A stretch of DNA of 64,000 nucleotides from Persicaria tinctoria (lineage: Eukaryota; Streptophyta; Magnoliopsida; Caryophyllales; Polygonaceae), in assembly GCA_037127255.1 (NCBI GenBank), contig JBANSL010000004.1, positions 86,014,627 to 86,078,626 on the forward strand. Direction: 5' to 3'. Positions 37,471 to 49,612 of this stretch are shown in pieces; position 1 is the first letter of the stretch; every line of letters begins with the position of its first letter. The notes below the pieces were generated by a model that saw nothing but the letters and a program-made list of their open reading frames with translations, ran no database searches and had not been told where the DNA came from. Position numbers and translations under genes: made by a program.

Positions 37471-40400
37471 ATGGATGGCCGCTATGGTCTTCAGCAAGGA
37501 TGGGAAAATAACAGCGTAATTTGTGGTTTTCCTTTTAATCAATCACCCTATAAAAGTATCGGATACACGAAATTAGGGCTCATGTGATTGTCCTGTTTAA
37601 ACAACTAGGAGTGAGAGAAAGCCCTGGGCATTGCGGATGTGGAAAGGGTTTCCCTGTCTTTACCATGATTGTTTGTTCCTGATCTAGTTTATTCTCTTGA
37701 ATCCACAGGCCTTTGAGGGGTATGACACTGTTCATGAGCCAAATTTCCGGTGAGTTTGCTCCATGTGTGCTTGAGAAATTTACTTATTCATTGAGTCTTG
37801 TTTTACATTCTGGAGTAAAGCTGTCCTGTATAGTTCAATCTCATCTGACTGGGAATCTTCTGTGTATTGTTGGCAGGGGTGGTGGTTCATATGATGATAG
37901 GAGGTTTATGGATGAGAGATTCCCTAGGGGGCCAGTTTACCCTAGGGGTTCATATCATCGAGAAATTATTGAAAGAGATGACTTTGGAGACGACCCATCT
38001 GGTGGTAATGGTATGTGGTCTCAAGCGAGACGAAGAGGCTATAAGGAAGAATATCCTGATGACAGAGAACCTAGAAGACATGATAAGTCATATTCTGATT
38101 CATATCATGAGATAGATAACAGGTATCAGATGGTGCATATCAGGATATTGATTAGTTTATGGAAGGATTTGGCACTGACAACTACCGAGAACATGCATTT
38201 GACAGGGCTGGTAGATTTGAGGTGCGCAACGATGATGGTTACGGATTTGATGACTATGACTATAGAAGTCGTAGAGATGATAGTCGTGAAAGGGACCATG
38301 ACTACGGAAGGCGTAGTCATGATTCTGATTATGACCGAAGTAGGAGAGATGGTAGCTGGAGGAGACATGATTCTCGTGACAGAGAGCTTGATAGGAGAGG
38401 AGTGAGCCATGAACGGGATCAGAGCCCCCGCAAGAGTTATGACCGATCTCGGTCACGATCACGTGGCCGAGATGATTACCCCAGATCAAGATCTCCAAGA
38501 GGTCGAAGTCATGGCCGTAGCTATCGAGAGGACAGCTTTGATGACGATCGGTATGATAGAAGTTCAAGGCGTCGTGATCTTGACGAAAAACGCCACGACC
38601 ATTACTCTGCGGTATTGTATTTGTTATTACTCTGCCTCCATTTTTTTAGTTGTGTAAGACACAGGGCTGTTATAAAATGTTGTTTCTTTTGCTCTTTCTT
38701 TCAGGTTCCTTCTCCCACTGTTGTTATAAAAGGTCTCTCACAAAAGACAACCGAAGAAGATCTCTATCAAATTCTGGTATATGTTAATACGAGGTGCATT
38801 TTTTTACACTATTGTGCACCTGGTGTTTGTTTTGCTGACATAACTCTCAACAGGCTGAATGGGGTCCTCTCCGCCATGTTCGTGTGATCAAAGAGCGCAG
38901 TTCTGGCATTTCTCGTGGATTTGCCTTTATTGATTTTCATTCAGTGGTAAATTACAAGCATTTTGTTTGGTGTGCTTTGATTTCTTATTCTGAGCTTGAA
39001 GACAAAGTTGTTGTTGCAGGATGCTGCACAAGCAATGATGGATAAAGTAGGAGTTGATGGCATTGTTATAGATGGCAAGAAGCTATTCTTTGAGTACAGG
39101 TTTGGATATGGAAATTTCTTTTCCTCTATAATTTGTTGGATTTCTCGATGCATAAAAGTTACATATCTACATGTCTAGTGGATGTGGATGTGATCTACTC
39201 CGTATTTTGTTAAAGCAGTCCAGTGTACAAAATCATATACCAAGACGTCTGTTGGTCACCTGATAATTAGGTTATGATGTTTGTTTATCACCACCAAGAT
39301 AAAATCATTGACCTTACTCTCTCATTATTATTATCTTTTATATGGCAACCGGTAACTATGGTGCTTTTCAGTAGCAAGCCAACTGGAGGTGCTGCTGGAC
39401 CACCTTACCGACAAGATAGACAATCCCATGGAAGTCATAGAAATGCAGTAGTAGCATCTGATTGGATGTGTACTATATGTGGGTGTATCAACTTTGCACG
39501 CCGAGTATCCTGTTTCCAGGTACCTTTTTTCAGCTTACCAATCTATTTATTATCTTTTCATGTATCCATATGGCTAGAGAAGCACTTGGAATAGCTTATC
39601 AGTGACAGTTATTGTTGTAGGATGTATATCTCTCCCCCTCTTATGTCATGTGTTAAATGGTGATATACTGATATTTCATTGCACTCTCCCTAGCAGCCTT
39701 TCTGGTTGTATAGTTAATTATATGGTGCCTTCTTGTCATATGGAGAGCTAAAAATGCATATTAAGTAGTATTTTTTCATCTTTTCTACTTCCGCTCTCAT
39801 GATATGTCCCCAATTTGAAGGTGGAGTGAAATTCCTGAGGTCCTATTTTTTCATAGTAACTGATGCAGTGGGTTATTTACCTATTTCCTTGTTTTTGGTG
39901 CTCGTTTATACATTTGCCTTTTACTCCGTACTTCTTTGAGCATTGCCCAAAAGTGCATTCTGCAAAATAAACCACATGGAAGATTATAGTGGAAGTAAAT
40001 GTTTTATTAACATTTAATTGCCCTTTGAAGCTTATCCTTTGTTCTCTTTAATGTCAGTGTAATGAAAGCCGAACAGATGATGCACCATCTGCTGATGTTG
40101 CATCCTCCAGTTCTGCACAACTGGGTAGAAAGGGCCCAGAGGCAGGTTAGTTATTTTGACTTCTGAATGGAATAGCATATTTAATGTTCAATGCTCATTT
40201 TTTTGAATTGTGACTTTCTTAGGCCCTACACATGTTTTGGTTGTACGTGGATTGGACGAGAATGCTGATGAGGAAATGCTTCGTTATGAATTCTCTAAAC
40301 ATGCGCCTATCAAGGTATTTTTGTTTGGTCAACGAGTCCTAGTATTTATCTTTCTGGTGCTTATTATGTATGTTATTGAGTACATATGTGTAACTTGAAA

Positions 40401-43400
40401 GTTCCTTTCATAATATGCAGGACCTTCGTCTTGTTAGAGACAAATTTACTCATGTATCAAGAGGATTTGCTTTCGTGCATTTCTATTCGGTATGCTTTCT
40501 CTGTATTTTCATACATGCGTACGTCGTCTTCTTTGTTTACTGACTAGTTACTACTATAACAACGTGGAGTTTTTTGGAGATTGTAGTTCAATTTCCAGAT
40601 CTGTTTTCAGGAAATTTCTGACGTGTGTCTGAAAAGCTTTAAGATTTGTAATGTTAGCTTCTCTTAAATGCTTTATCTAAGGAGTAACCGTGAAGCTGTG
40701 TTCAAACACAAAGTTAATGCTTATAAAATTACGGCTGGTATTGATTAGGGTTTAAATTTCTTTATTTAATTATTAACTGGATTAATTGCAAATGGTGGCT
40801 GCTCATGAAAAACTGTTGTCCTGGCAATCAAAGATATTGGTTTCGGAAGTCATGTTGGATTTTGTTTTAAGAGGACATTAGGCATGCAAAACTTAGATTC
40901 GATGAGTTCAAATTTGAATAGCTTCCATTTATGCAATATCGACTGAACTCAGTTATACTTATTTGATCGGTGACTCGGTCACATGTAACAGCAAACCTTT
41001 TGATATCAGTATTTTTTTTCTTGTGGCATTTCCTTCATTTGAAGTTCAATAACCTTTGTAAGCATGAAATAGCATACATCCATTTCTCCAATTAAACCTC
41101 AGATGTAGGCTGATTGTTTTTTTATATTCGCTAGGTAGGGGATGCGACAAAAGCTCTTGAATCTACAAATGGAACGGCACTTGAGAAGAATGGTCAAATT
41201 CTGCGCGTAGCATATGCTAAAAGCATACTTGGTCTAGGATCTGGCTCATCAGGACATTCTCAATCTAGTAGCCTTGCTGCTGCAGCAATTGAGGCTGCAG
41301 CATTTGCTCAACAGGTAATTCACTTCCTGTCCATTTACCAATAACCCTCCCCTGTGCTTGCCTGTAAAAATGAACAAGCTTTACCTGAAGATTACAGGAA
41401 AGCCAGGATATCAACTCAAGCATAGCTTGAGGGTTGATGTTTTCCTCCCCCTAGCAGTTCCCTAACTTTCGATTTCCATCTGATGTGTACACATGTGAAT
41501 GAAGTGACGTTTTTCTGAATTAAGCCCGACTTCTGGTTTTTCCAATAGTTTGGCCATTTAATGTCATTCTCATAAATAACTGTTTGATGGATGTGGCACT
41601 TGATCTTATCGGTGGCAGCATCAGCCTGTTCATGGTGGACTTCTTAATGTTTTGGTATTACTGATGATTACATAGACAATTTGTTGGCCTTTTGTTAACT
41701 TTTGAAAATATTTTCTTGTCTGAAAAATACTGGGAAAAGGATCTTATTAGCTATTCCATGTCATTGCCCTCTGTTAAAACACCTAGTTTAAACTTTAAAC
41801 TACTAGGCCTGGGTCTCTTTTCCTTTTTCCTTACTCTTTTCCCTTTATTGGAAGTTCATGGTCTCCGACATTAATTCCTCGTGTTTATTTTAAATTGCTT
41901 GTTCCAGTATGATGCTGTCGGTTGGGCACCCAAGGAGTATAATCCAGATGAAAAGCCAGCCGCTGGTGGACAGGCTACAGCTCAGAGTGAAGGTTCAGCC
42001 CCGCAATCTGGCTTTGTATGGGATGAAGCATCAGGCTACTACTACGATGCCACTTCTGGTTTCTATTATGATTCAAATACAGGTTGGGTTTCTTATATTG
42101 ATATGATAATTTGCTATTGTCTTTCTAAATTCTCTCAAAATAGAACATTGGGATAATGAAAACAAGGATTTTTCTGCTTGCTGTTATAGTTGTATTTCCG
42201 TTTGACTTGATACTATTGCACTCTTTTGATGTTGTATATAACCTACTAATGAGCAACTTCTCAGATTGATCTTTCATTCATGAGGATATGCTCTCTTTTT
42301 CATGATAATGATTATGAGTAAAATCATGGTTGCTTTTACTACAATGAGACCATTGATACTAAAATTGTGTTTAGGAATATCCTTTGTTATTCAACTCTGG
42401 TTGGGCTTTTGTTCATGTACCGTCTAACTGTGCTGCTTATTCCAGGCCTGTATTACGATGGCAACAATGGGATCTGGTATTCATATGATCAGCAGAATCA
42501 GCAGTATGTCCCCTGCGTGGATCAAAATGCTAATAATGCTTCTGAGAAACAGTCTGAAGCTTCCAAGGCAGAAAGTAATAATACTAGAAAAGTTATCATC
42601 TCTGCTCCTGCTGCAACAATAGCTTCAAGTGAGAAACCTGCTTCCATACCTGATGCCATCCAGGCTGCTGCCTCTGCAGCCCTAGCTGCGGAAAAGAAAG
42701 AGAAGGAGAAGGCAAAAGAAATCAAACTTGCTTCAAAGAGCGCCCTCGTGGCCAGTAAAAAGAAAATGAACAATGTCTTGTCAATGTGGAAGCAGAGAAG
42801 TCATGAAGGACAAGCTCCACGCGTTGCCCTTGATGTTGGTCAAGCTCCATCTACACCTGATGATCGTCCTAATGCAACTGGACCATCTGTGAAGGGCAAG
42901 TTTAGAACTGAAACTATGGGTACAAAGGATAATCCTACAGCTATATCCAGTTCTGGATTTCCAACTTTGTCTCATGGTCCTCAGACTACCCCCTTGGAAT
43001 CCAAGGCAAACCCTCGGCCTGGTAATACCACTGGGGGGCAATTGATGGGAGTGATTAGAGGCTCAGGGATAGGTGTTGTCAGAACCGATGCTATATATTC
43101 AGGATCATCTGCCTCTGCTTCCTCGCCAGCAAGTGCCTTTACTGGCTCACCAGTTCCTTCAGGGAATTATGATACAGTTGCAAGTGCAACTCCATTCAAA
43201 ACTGATGCTTCTGCATTGGGTTCCTATTCATCAAATACAGCTACTGGAAGTGGAAGGAGGAGATTTTCTGAAACACCTGTACAGTCATCTTCTACTCATA
43301 AGGAACAACAGCCAACTTACAGGGATCGTGCTGCGGAGAGGAGGAGTTTGTACGGAATGACCTCTTTTGGAGATGATCTTTCTACCAGTGACGATCCAAG

Positions 43401-44286
43401 TAAGTATGATTTCTAGTTTAATTGATATGCCTCTTCCCCACCCCTTCTGTACAAATTTATTTATTTCTACAAAGTACCAACAAGCAGTTCTCTATGGGTT
43501 TGAAACTTAGAATTATTGTTCTAAGCACGGGGGAGAATGGAAAGAAAAATTAAACCTTCCTGGACTGTGGATTGAAATCAATGGATGGCTTCAATGGTTC
43601 GGTTTAATTATTTTGAAAAAGGTATTAATTTATGAGAAATGTTGTCTTCAATTCTGAATTGGCAAGATCGAGATCCGGGATACAGAAAAGGTGCTTCAGA
43701 TTCAGGGTCCATGCCTTTCCCCCCTGGTGTTGGTGGCCGAGGAGGGACTGTTGACAGCAGTGCACAGAGTTATGATGTCATCACAACTGATCGAGCGATT
43801 GATGAGAGCAATGTTGGCAATAGGATGCTTCGCAACATGGGCTGGCAAGAGGGATCGGTATTTCTCTTTCTCACCTATATCTTTAATTTCAGAAAACGGG
43901 GTTTAAGGCTTGCGCTATTTCCAATCTTCAGATGAGGCTGGCAGCATAGTTTCTCGTTTGTCAATTTGCTGGCATTGCTTTTCGACGCATCTGCTAAGGA
44001 GAAATCCTTGTTTGACTATACAATTGAATTACAGTCACTAACACTGCATCTGGGTGGTGGTTTGTCTATCTCTTGTGTCGGATCTATCCTTTCAATATTA
44101 CAGGGACTAGGTAGAGATGGTAGTGGTATGGTAGAGCCAGTCCAAGCACAAGCCGTGGATCGCAGGGCAGGCTTAGGAAGCCAGCAGAAGAAGAAGGTGG
44201 ACCCGAGCCTCGAGGTGCAACCTGGGGATAGCTACAAAACATTGATCCAAAAGAAAGCCCTTGCAAGATTCCGAGAAATGTCATAA
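37471..44286 (+). CDS. SUA: SUA/RBM5-type splicing factor, complete 16-exon gene
   Basis: Plant relative of human RBM5/RBM10. Arabidopsis SUA (SUPPRESSOR OF ABI3-5) controls ABI3 splicing in the nucleus. Exons: 37471-37515, 37709-37749, 37877-38122, 38206-38611, 38705-38776, 38854-38946, 39020-39099, 39372-39519, 40058-40145, 40223-40314, 40421-40489, 41135-41314, 41908-42082, 42446-43399, 43667-43857, 44104-44286. Borders are GT-AG, phases agree, total 1020 residues. Domains: Arg/Asp/Ser-rich N-terminus; RRM1 (about 248-331, RGFAFIDF); RanBP2 zinc finger (WMCTICGCINFARRVSCFQC); RRM2 (about 408-485, RGFAFVHF); OCRE aromatic repeats (about 549-600, YYYD and FYYD units); Ala/Lys-rich linker; G-patch (NMGWQEGSGLGRDGSG, about 940); basic C-terminus. 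The ATG context AAAATGG and homologous start MDGRYG support the start. Intron 3 is unusual (see findings). Confidence 0.95.
38123..38205 (+). other. 83-nt intron of SUA that looks like former coding sequence
   Basis: The donor is CAG|GTATCA and the acceptor TTTGACAG|GG. Removing it keeps phase. Translated in the frame of the next exon it reads on naturally (FMEGFGTDNYREHAFD leading into RAGRFEV), with one upstream stop and a one-base shift relative to exon 3. Retention would stop translation at 38403-38405. Confidence 0.6.
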
Positions 44287-45295
44287 CAATGCCCTGCTGT
44301 TGAAGATGTTAGCTCTCATGGAAACAGTTCGTATTCGGTAGATAGGTACAGTTCTAGCTCTCCTGTAAGTTGAAGACAAGACAATGGCTTGGAACCTTCT
44401 TACCTTTCATTGCAATGAAATTCTGTTTTGGAGCCTGCTATTAGTAACTATAGATCGAAATTGCACCTTTTTTTTCCTGCGTTAATTTGTTTTGGTAAGA
44501 ACTGATTCGTGGATGGACACGAAAAAAACAGATGATTGGTATGAAGGGATTCCGGATATGGGTGAATTGATTGAACCAATTGTACACTGCACCAATAAGG
44601 TCGATTTGACTCAAATTTCGGTTAGCAAATTAAGAGTTTGGGTATTTTAATAATACAATCGTCTCTTTCATTCGTACCCCATTTGTCTACGATTTGAAAG
44701 ATTTTATTATCTACCCTTCGTTGCAGTACTCACATTGAATGAGACTGCATTCGTTCTTCTAATTTGCCTTTTGTTGGTTGTTGTCATAAGCATTTGAAAA
44801 CTGCCAAACTGGGTCGTTGATGAATTCGTTCCATTGCTTCAACACGAGTTTACATTACTATCTTAGAATGAGATGGAATGGCATCCATAGGTTAATATCT
44901 CTCGAGGAAGATAAATCGTGCTTAATTTAGAGATCAAATTGAGTGAATTCAAGGAATAAAAGAAGCCCCATCACAAGATCTCGGAACAAAACCCTAATTT
45001 ATACTGTATATGGTAAAACCACAAACATTTATGATGATTTTTTTAAATTAAAATTTTAATAATATAATAAATGAATATTATAAAATCAAATAAATATTAA
45101 CAAAATTTACCATTAAATTAGAAAGTTAGAGTTGATTAAGTAAATAATAAATTATGTTTGTCAAAAAATAATAAATTATAGAAATATTGACCATAAAATA
45201 TTTTATGAATATAGATATTTTAAATTAATATCATTATAACTTTATTTAAATAAAGATAATTGAATAAAAATCTTATCATTGAAACTTATTGACAA
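44287..45295. other. SUA 3' flank and AT-rich spacer
   Basis: The 3' UTR probably ends near 44470. From 44900 the DNA becomes very AT-rich with no frame of interest. Confidence 0.5.
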
Positions 45296-45325
45296 CTAGT
45301 GTAATACCCGTGCCTTCAAGGCACG
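45296..45325 (-). mobile_element. Helitron-type 3' terminus
   Basis: On the minus strand a GC stem-loop (CGTGCC/GGCACG, 45309-45325, five-base loop) is followed by GGGTATTACA and then CTAG (45299-45296), with T as the next base. A hairpin about ten bases before CTRR with insertion at A/T is the Helitron 3' signature. The element body would extend to higher coordinates, where other elements are nested. No 5' TC end was assigned. Confidence 0.55.
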
Positions 45326-45364
45326 AGAGCTTGATTTATTTTAATTTGAACATCATTTTATATA

Positions 45365-46229
45365 GGGAAAATTGCAAAAAATAGCCTAACCTTTAGGGGT
45401 GGTTGCGCTTAATAGCCTGAACTATAAAAAATGTAGAAAATAGCCTCAAGTATTTAACTGGTTGCGGAAAATAGCCTCAAGCTACATTAAAATTCAAATA
45501 ATTACCTTTAAATTCAAATTAATGATAAAAAAAAAAGTCTTAAGTTGTCATTAAATTCAAATTAATTACAAACCTTCTCCAAAACAATTTTTATTTAAAA
45601 AAAATCATCACTTCTTATATAAAAAAAGGCCTAAATAATTTTTATTCCTAAAATCTACCACTTCTCATAAATTTTTGTTCTCACTAATTCATTATTAGCT
45701 AAATTCATCATTAAATTAATTACAAAAACTACCTTATACCATATAAATTGTGTAAATAAATAAAATTTAAAAAAAATCTAAGTAATTGTGAATAGAAGTT
45801 ATTAGATCAATTGTAAATAGAAGCTTAAGTATTTATTTACTTTTAATGATATGTAAATAATCTAATTAATTTTTTAGAATAATAAATTTAAATTATATTT
45901 ATATGGTTTGAGATAGTTTTTATAATTAATTTAGCTATGAGTTTAGATAACAACAATTAAGTGTAACCTTTTTTTTATATAAGAAGTGATGATTTTTTTA
46001 AATAAAAATTGTTTTGGAGAAGGTTTGTAATTAATTTGAATTTAATGACAACTTAAGATTTTTTTTATCATTAATTTGAATTTAAAGGTAATTATTTGAA
46101 TTTTAATGTAGTTTGATACTATTTTCCGCAACCAGTTAAATACTTAAGGCTATTTTCTGCATTTTTTTATAGTTCAGGCTATTGAGCGAAACTACCCCTA
46201 AAGGTTAGGCTATTTTTTGCAATTTTCCC
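45365..46229. mobile_element. Foldback MULE-type MITE with perfect 9-bp target duplication
   Basis: TTTTATATA flanks both sides (45356-45364 and 46230-46238). The ends GGGAAAATTGC...GCAATTTTCCC are inverted and the inverted arms run about 260 bp with few differences. Weaker symmetry continues to the centre. A 9-bp duplication and long terminal repeats are typical of Mutator-like elements. The arms contain four spaced AATAGCC words, also present at the ends of MULEs A and B. It is non-coding. Confidence 0.88.
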
Positions 46230-46238
46230 TTTTATATA

Positions 46239-46362
46239 TCTATATAATACTGTATTAATATATTTACGTGTTTACAATAAAAATATATATAAAGTATTTT
46301 TCTATATAATACTGTATTAATATATATACGTGTTTACAACAAAAATATATATAAAGTATTTT
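46239..46362. repeat. 62-bp tandem repeat, two copies
   Basis: Units starting TCTATATAATACTGTATTAA at 46239 and 46301 are nearly identical. Confidence 0.8.
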
Positions 46363-46489
46363 TTTTATAATTTATAAATTAGTTGGAAAGGGATACGATA
46401 CAAATGTTGAAAATGTTTTAATAAGGTAAATAGTAATAATACTCAAACACACCACCTAATATAATTTGAAATAAATATATAATTATTAT

Positions 46490-47183
46490 ATTCACTAATG
46501 CATGGGTGGCTTGGACGGCGAGGAATATGAGACTCTTCGATGACAACTCCCCGAATATCCCACTACTGAGGGATGGGTTTCGACGGTATGTGCAGGACTA
46601 TCAGAAGGTGTGGGAAAGCCGTAATGAGAGGGTCGGGGAGGCTAATCGTCGGATTGTTGGGGATAGCACCTGGTCGAGACCGTCGGAAGGCACTGTAAAG
46701 ATAAATTCAGATGCAGCCTTAATGGGAGGTGGAAGTGTTTGGTTGGGGGCAGTGGCAAGGGACTCGACGGGGCAAATATTGTGGGCAGCTGTCCGACGTC
46801 TTCATGCCAACTGGGATGTCCATGTCGCTGAGATGAAGGCGGCGCTGATGGGTGTCGAAGAAGCGCATGCTAGAGGGGAGACTCATGTGCACCTTGAGTC
46901 AGATTCTGTGCAGCTGATCAAAGGCTTAAAGGTTGAGATAATGACATGTTCATACTTACAAATGATAGCTGATGATATATTAGATTTAGCAGATAGTTTT
47001 TCTGCCTTTTCTTTTAGCCATGTAAGGAGGAATGGCAACACTTTGGCACATCATGTGGCTAGGCTAGTTCCTCCGAATGGCAGTGATAATGTATTTATGG
47101 ATCCCCTCCCGCAAAGTTTGATCGAGCTTGCGGAGATTGATCTTATCTAATAAGATGTGCCACCGTTATATTAAAAAAAATAA
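46490..47183 (+). mobile_element. 5'-truncated LINE (RNase H tail) with 17-bp target duplication
   Basis: The 17-mer AAATATATAATTATTAT lies at 46473-46489 and 47184-47200. The insert opens in mid-protein (AWTARNMRLFDD, from about 46506, no natural ATG). It carries an RNase H-like domain to TAA 47148-47150: KINSDAALMGG (catalytic Asp), HVAEMKAALMGVEEA (Glu), HLESDSVQLI (Asp) and RNGNTLAHHVARL. It ends in an A-rich tail. The frame is intact for 214 codons and the catalytic Asp-Glu-Asp set is present, so the copy is young. However, it lacks endonuclease and reverse transcriptase and cannot move by itself. Confidence 0.88.
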
Positions 47184-47200
47184 AAATATATAATTATTAT

Positions 47201-47505
47201 CATTAGAATAGATCTAAAAAGTAAAATATAAGCTCTCGTACAAATATTAAAAAATATAAGCACATGATTGTGTGAATAATTTTGAAGTTACGTAGATGTA
47301 CATAACTTATTCATTATTTTGAAGTTAACAGATATATATTGAAATCGGAAAAAAAAAAAAAGGAAACATGTCTCAATATTTACGGCAATACAACCGAAAA
47401 TAAAAAAACCGGAATGGATTCAAATCATATTTAAAATAGGAAACAAATATTTTAAAGTTTCCATAATAATATTGACCAATAAGAAAATCTGATTTGAAAA
47501 AAAAA
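47201..47505. other. AT-rich spacer
   Basis: Nothing recognised. It ends in a run of nine A (47497-47505) that abuts the left end of MULE A. Confidence 0.5.
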
Positions 47506-47648
47506 GAGGAAATTGCAGTAAATAGCCGGAAAAAGGGGCCTATTTGCTGAAATAGCCAGGGGGGAAAATGGGCCAAAATGGTCGGGCTAGTTTGTGCAAA
47601 AAAAACTGCCGGTTAAATCCCACTGTTTGTAACCGGTTGTAGTGGGTT

Positions 47649-48640
47649 ATGAAATTAAAACGAGGGAGGGCTCCAGACGGTTTAATTTCATTTGAAACAG
47701 AGAGAGACAGAAGGCCATCAGAGAGAGAAAGGAGAAGCGATACAGAGAGAGAAAGGAGAAGCGATACACAGAGGGAGGACGAACTCGTCGAAGAAGAAGG
47801 GCATCAGTCATCGCCTGTGAGGAAGGAGAAGGTTGAAGACGAAGAGAAAGGTAAGCAACTGTGGAGATTTTGTTTGAGTTCCGAAATTGGTGTATTGGGG
47901 GTGCGTTTACATGCGGTTATTGTGAAGGTTTTGAGACGATTTTGGGGTAGATGCCTAGCAGTAGAGGAGGAATGAAGTAGGAGGAGGTTAGGGGTGACAT
48001 TGTGAGTCGATTTTGCGGATGTGGGTGCGATTAGGGTTTGTGGGTGTCGGTAAAAGGATGGATAAGGGTTAGGTCATGTTGGGTAAGAAATTGGGGACAA
48101 AGGGACAAGGAGGGGGTCGGATGGGTAGGGAATCCACATGGTTGGGGGTAATCGGTAGGGTTTATGTGCACATGTGGTAGGACAGAATATCGAAGGTTGT
48201 GTATGAATTTATGGATAGCAGATTTCGTAGGACCGGGTAACGAAATTGGGAGGTTAAAATTGAACATCTGGTATGCCGAGTGGGGTGAAGGAATATGGGG
48301 TGGATTGCTTTTTTAGTGTTTGTTGATTGGTTTTTTATTGTTGAAACCGTAAGTGCCCACCAAGTGTTTGATGAAATGCCTAAACATATGATGAATAAAT
48401 GGTGATTTTGTTTTGGTTAATCTCCTTGCCTATATGATGTGTTGTGAAAGATGTAAAATGAACCAAACGTGTGAAATGCTAGTAAGATTTATGGCAGAAG
48501 AGGATATCAGAAATGGTAGGATAGGAAAACGAAGGTGGTAGAATAATTTGTAACTGTTGGCATGTATGACAGAATATGTGAACTGCATTTCTGATTTATT
48601 GTTTGGTGATTGTGTAGCAGGTACCCCCCATTAAACCTCA
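47649..48640 (+). other. Upstream region of the ULP1-like gene in MULE A
   Basis: A 108-codon frame (47649-47975) is an Arg/Glu/Asp-rich low-complexity string (repeated GAGAGAAAGGAGAAGCGATA words) and probably leader sequence. The remainder is G-rich non-coding DNA without recognised domains. Confidence 0.4.
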
Positions 48641-49528
48641 TATAAAATGCCGAAGCCAGGGAACAAGAAAGGCCGTGCAGGACCAAGCAGCCAGGGGGTA
48701 AGGAAACTGAGATAGGTTTTTTTTTTGTTGTAAAGGTTGGGAAAAAATGTCAAAACCTAAGAGTCTTACATATGTGTGCAGGCTGTCCTAGCTCTTCCTG
48801 AGAAACACCACTTCTCAGGGAGGGCGCTTTCCCATGCAAATTTCGATTTGTTGGAAGGAATTGACCTCACCATTGACAGGGACGATTACAAAGCCCTGAG
48901 CAAGAGCCAGTTTGGCGGCGTTGTGAAGATGGGGTCGAGAAATAAATTCTCTGCGGCGTTGGTGCACTACTGCCTTCTCCACCAACTGAAGACTCGGAAG
49001 ACACATGAGACGTGGTACTCCCTCCAGGGGCATCACGTTCGATTCTCTCTTCAAGAGTTCGCGATCATGACGGGCCTTAACTGCTCACCACCCCCCAGTG
49101 ATGTCATGGAGGGGGACCACAAGGAGTGCATTAAGCAGTTATTTAAGAAGGAGAGGGTGACGTTGAAGGATGTGGAAAGTGCTTGGGCCCACGAGAAAGA
49201 GTCGGATGCCGGGTCCCTCATGAAAAAGTACAAGCTTGCCCTCCTCGTCATAGTGGAGGGCATTCTGTTTGGGTTGGAGAAGAAGACACAAATAAGGGGG
49301 TGAGTTGTGAAGCTGCTCCTTGAGGACACAAACCGTTTTCTGCAGTTCCCTTGGGGAAGACTCGTGTACGATAGGCTACATGAAAGCCTTGACGGCACGT
49401 TGAAGGCCATGGTGGCTGCAAAGAGTCACCTTAAAGACAGGCCGACCTACGCGTTGTACGGGTTCCCCATGGCCTTCCAGGTTAGTGAAGTTTTACAACA
49501 TGTTTTATCCTTTTCCAATTGTGAAAAA

Positions 49529-49612
49529 CTGTATCCTACCGATGGGGTTTAAATATCCTACCAACATGATATTTATATCTTACCACATGTTAATGAATAT
49601 CCTACCAAATAG
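49529..49612 (-). repeat. GGTAGGAT/GGTAAGAT motif array (reverse orientation)
   Basis: Three ATCCTACC and one ATCTTACC lie within 84 bases inside the intron after the DUF1985-like exon. Confidence 0.75.

Noticed and set aside
37713..38405. A 230-codon SUA frame starting at 37713
   Set aside because: It runs through an intron (37750-37876) and reads on into the wrong frame after 38122. The spliced model from 37471 gives all expected domains.
49301..49303. TGA in the protease gene as a retained intron donor (GGGGTGAGT)
   Set aside because: The following codons continue the DUF1985-like domain in the same frame without a gap, so a nonsense mutation is the simpler reading.
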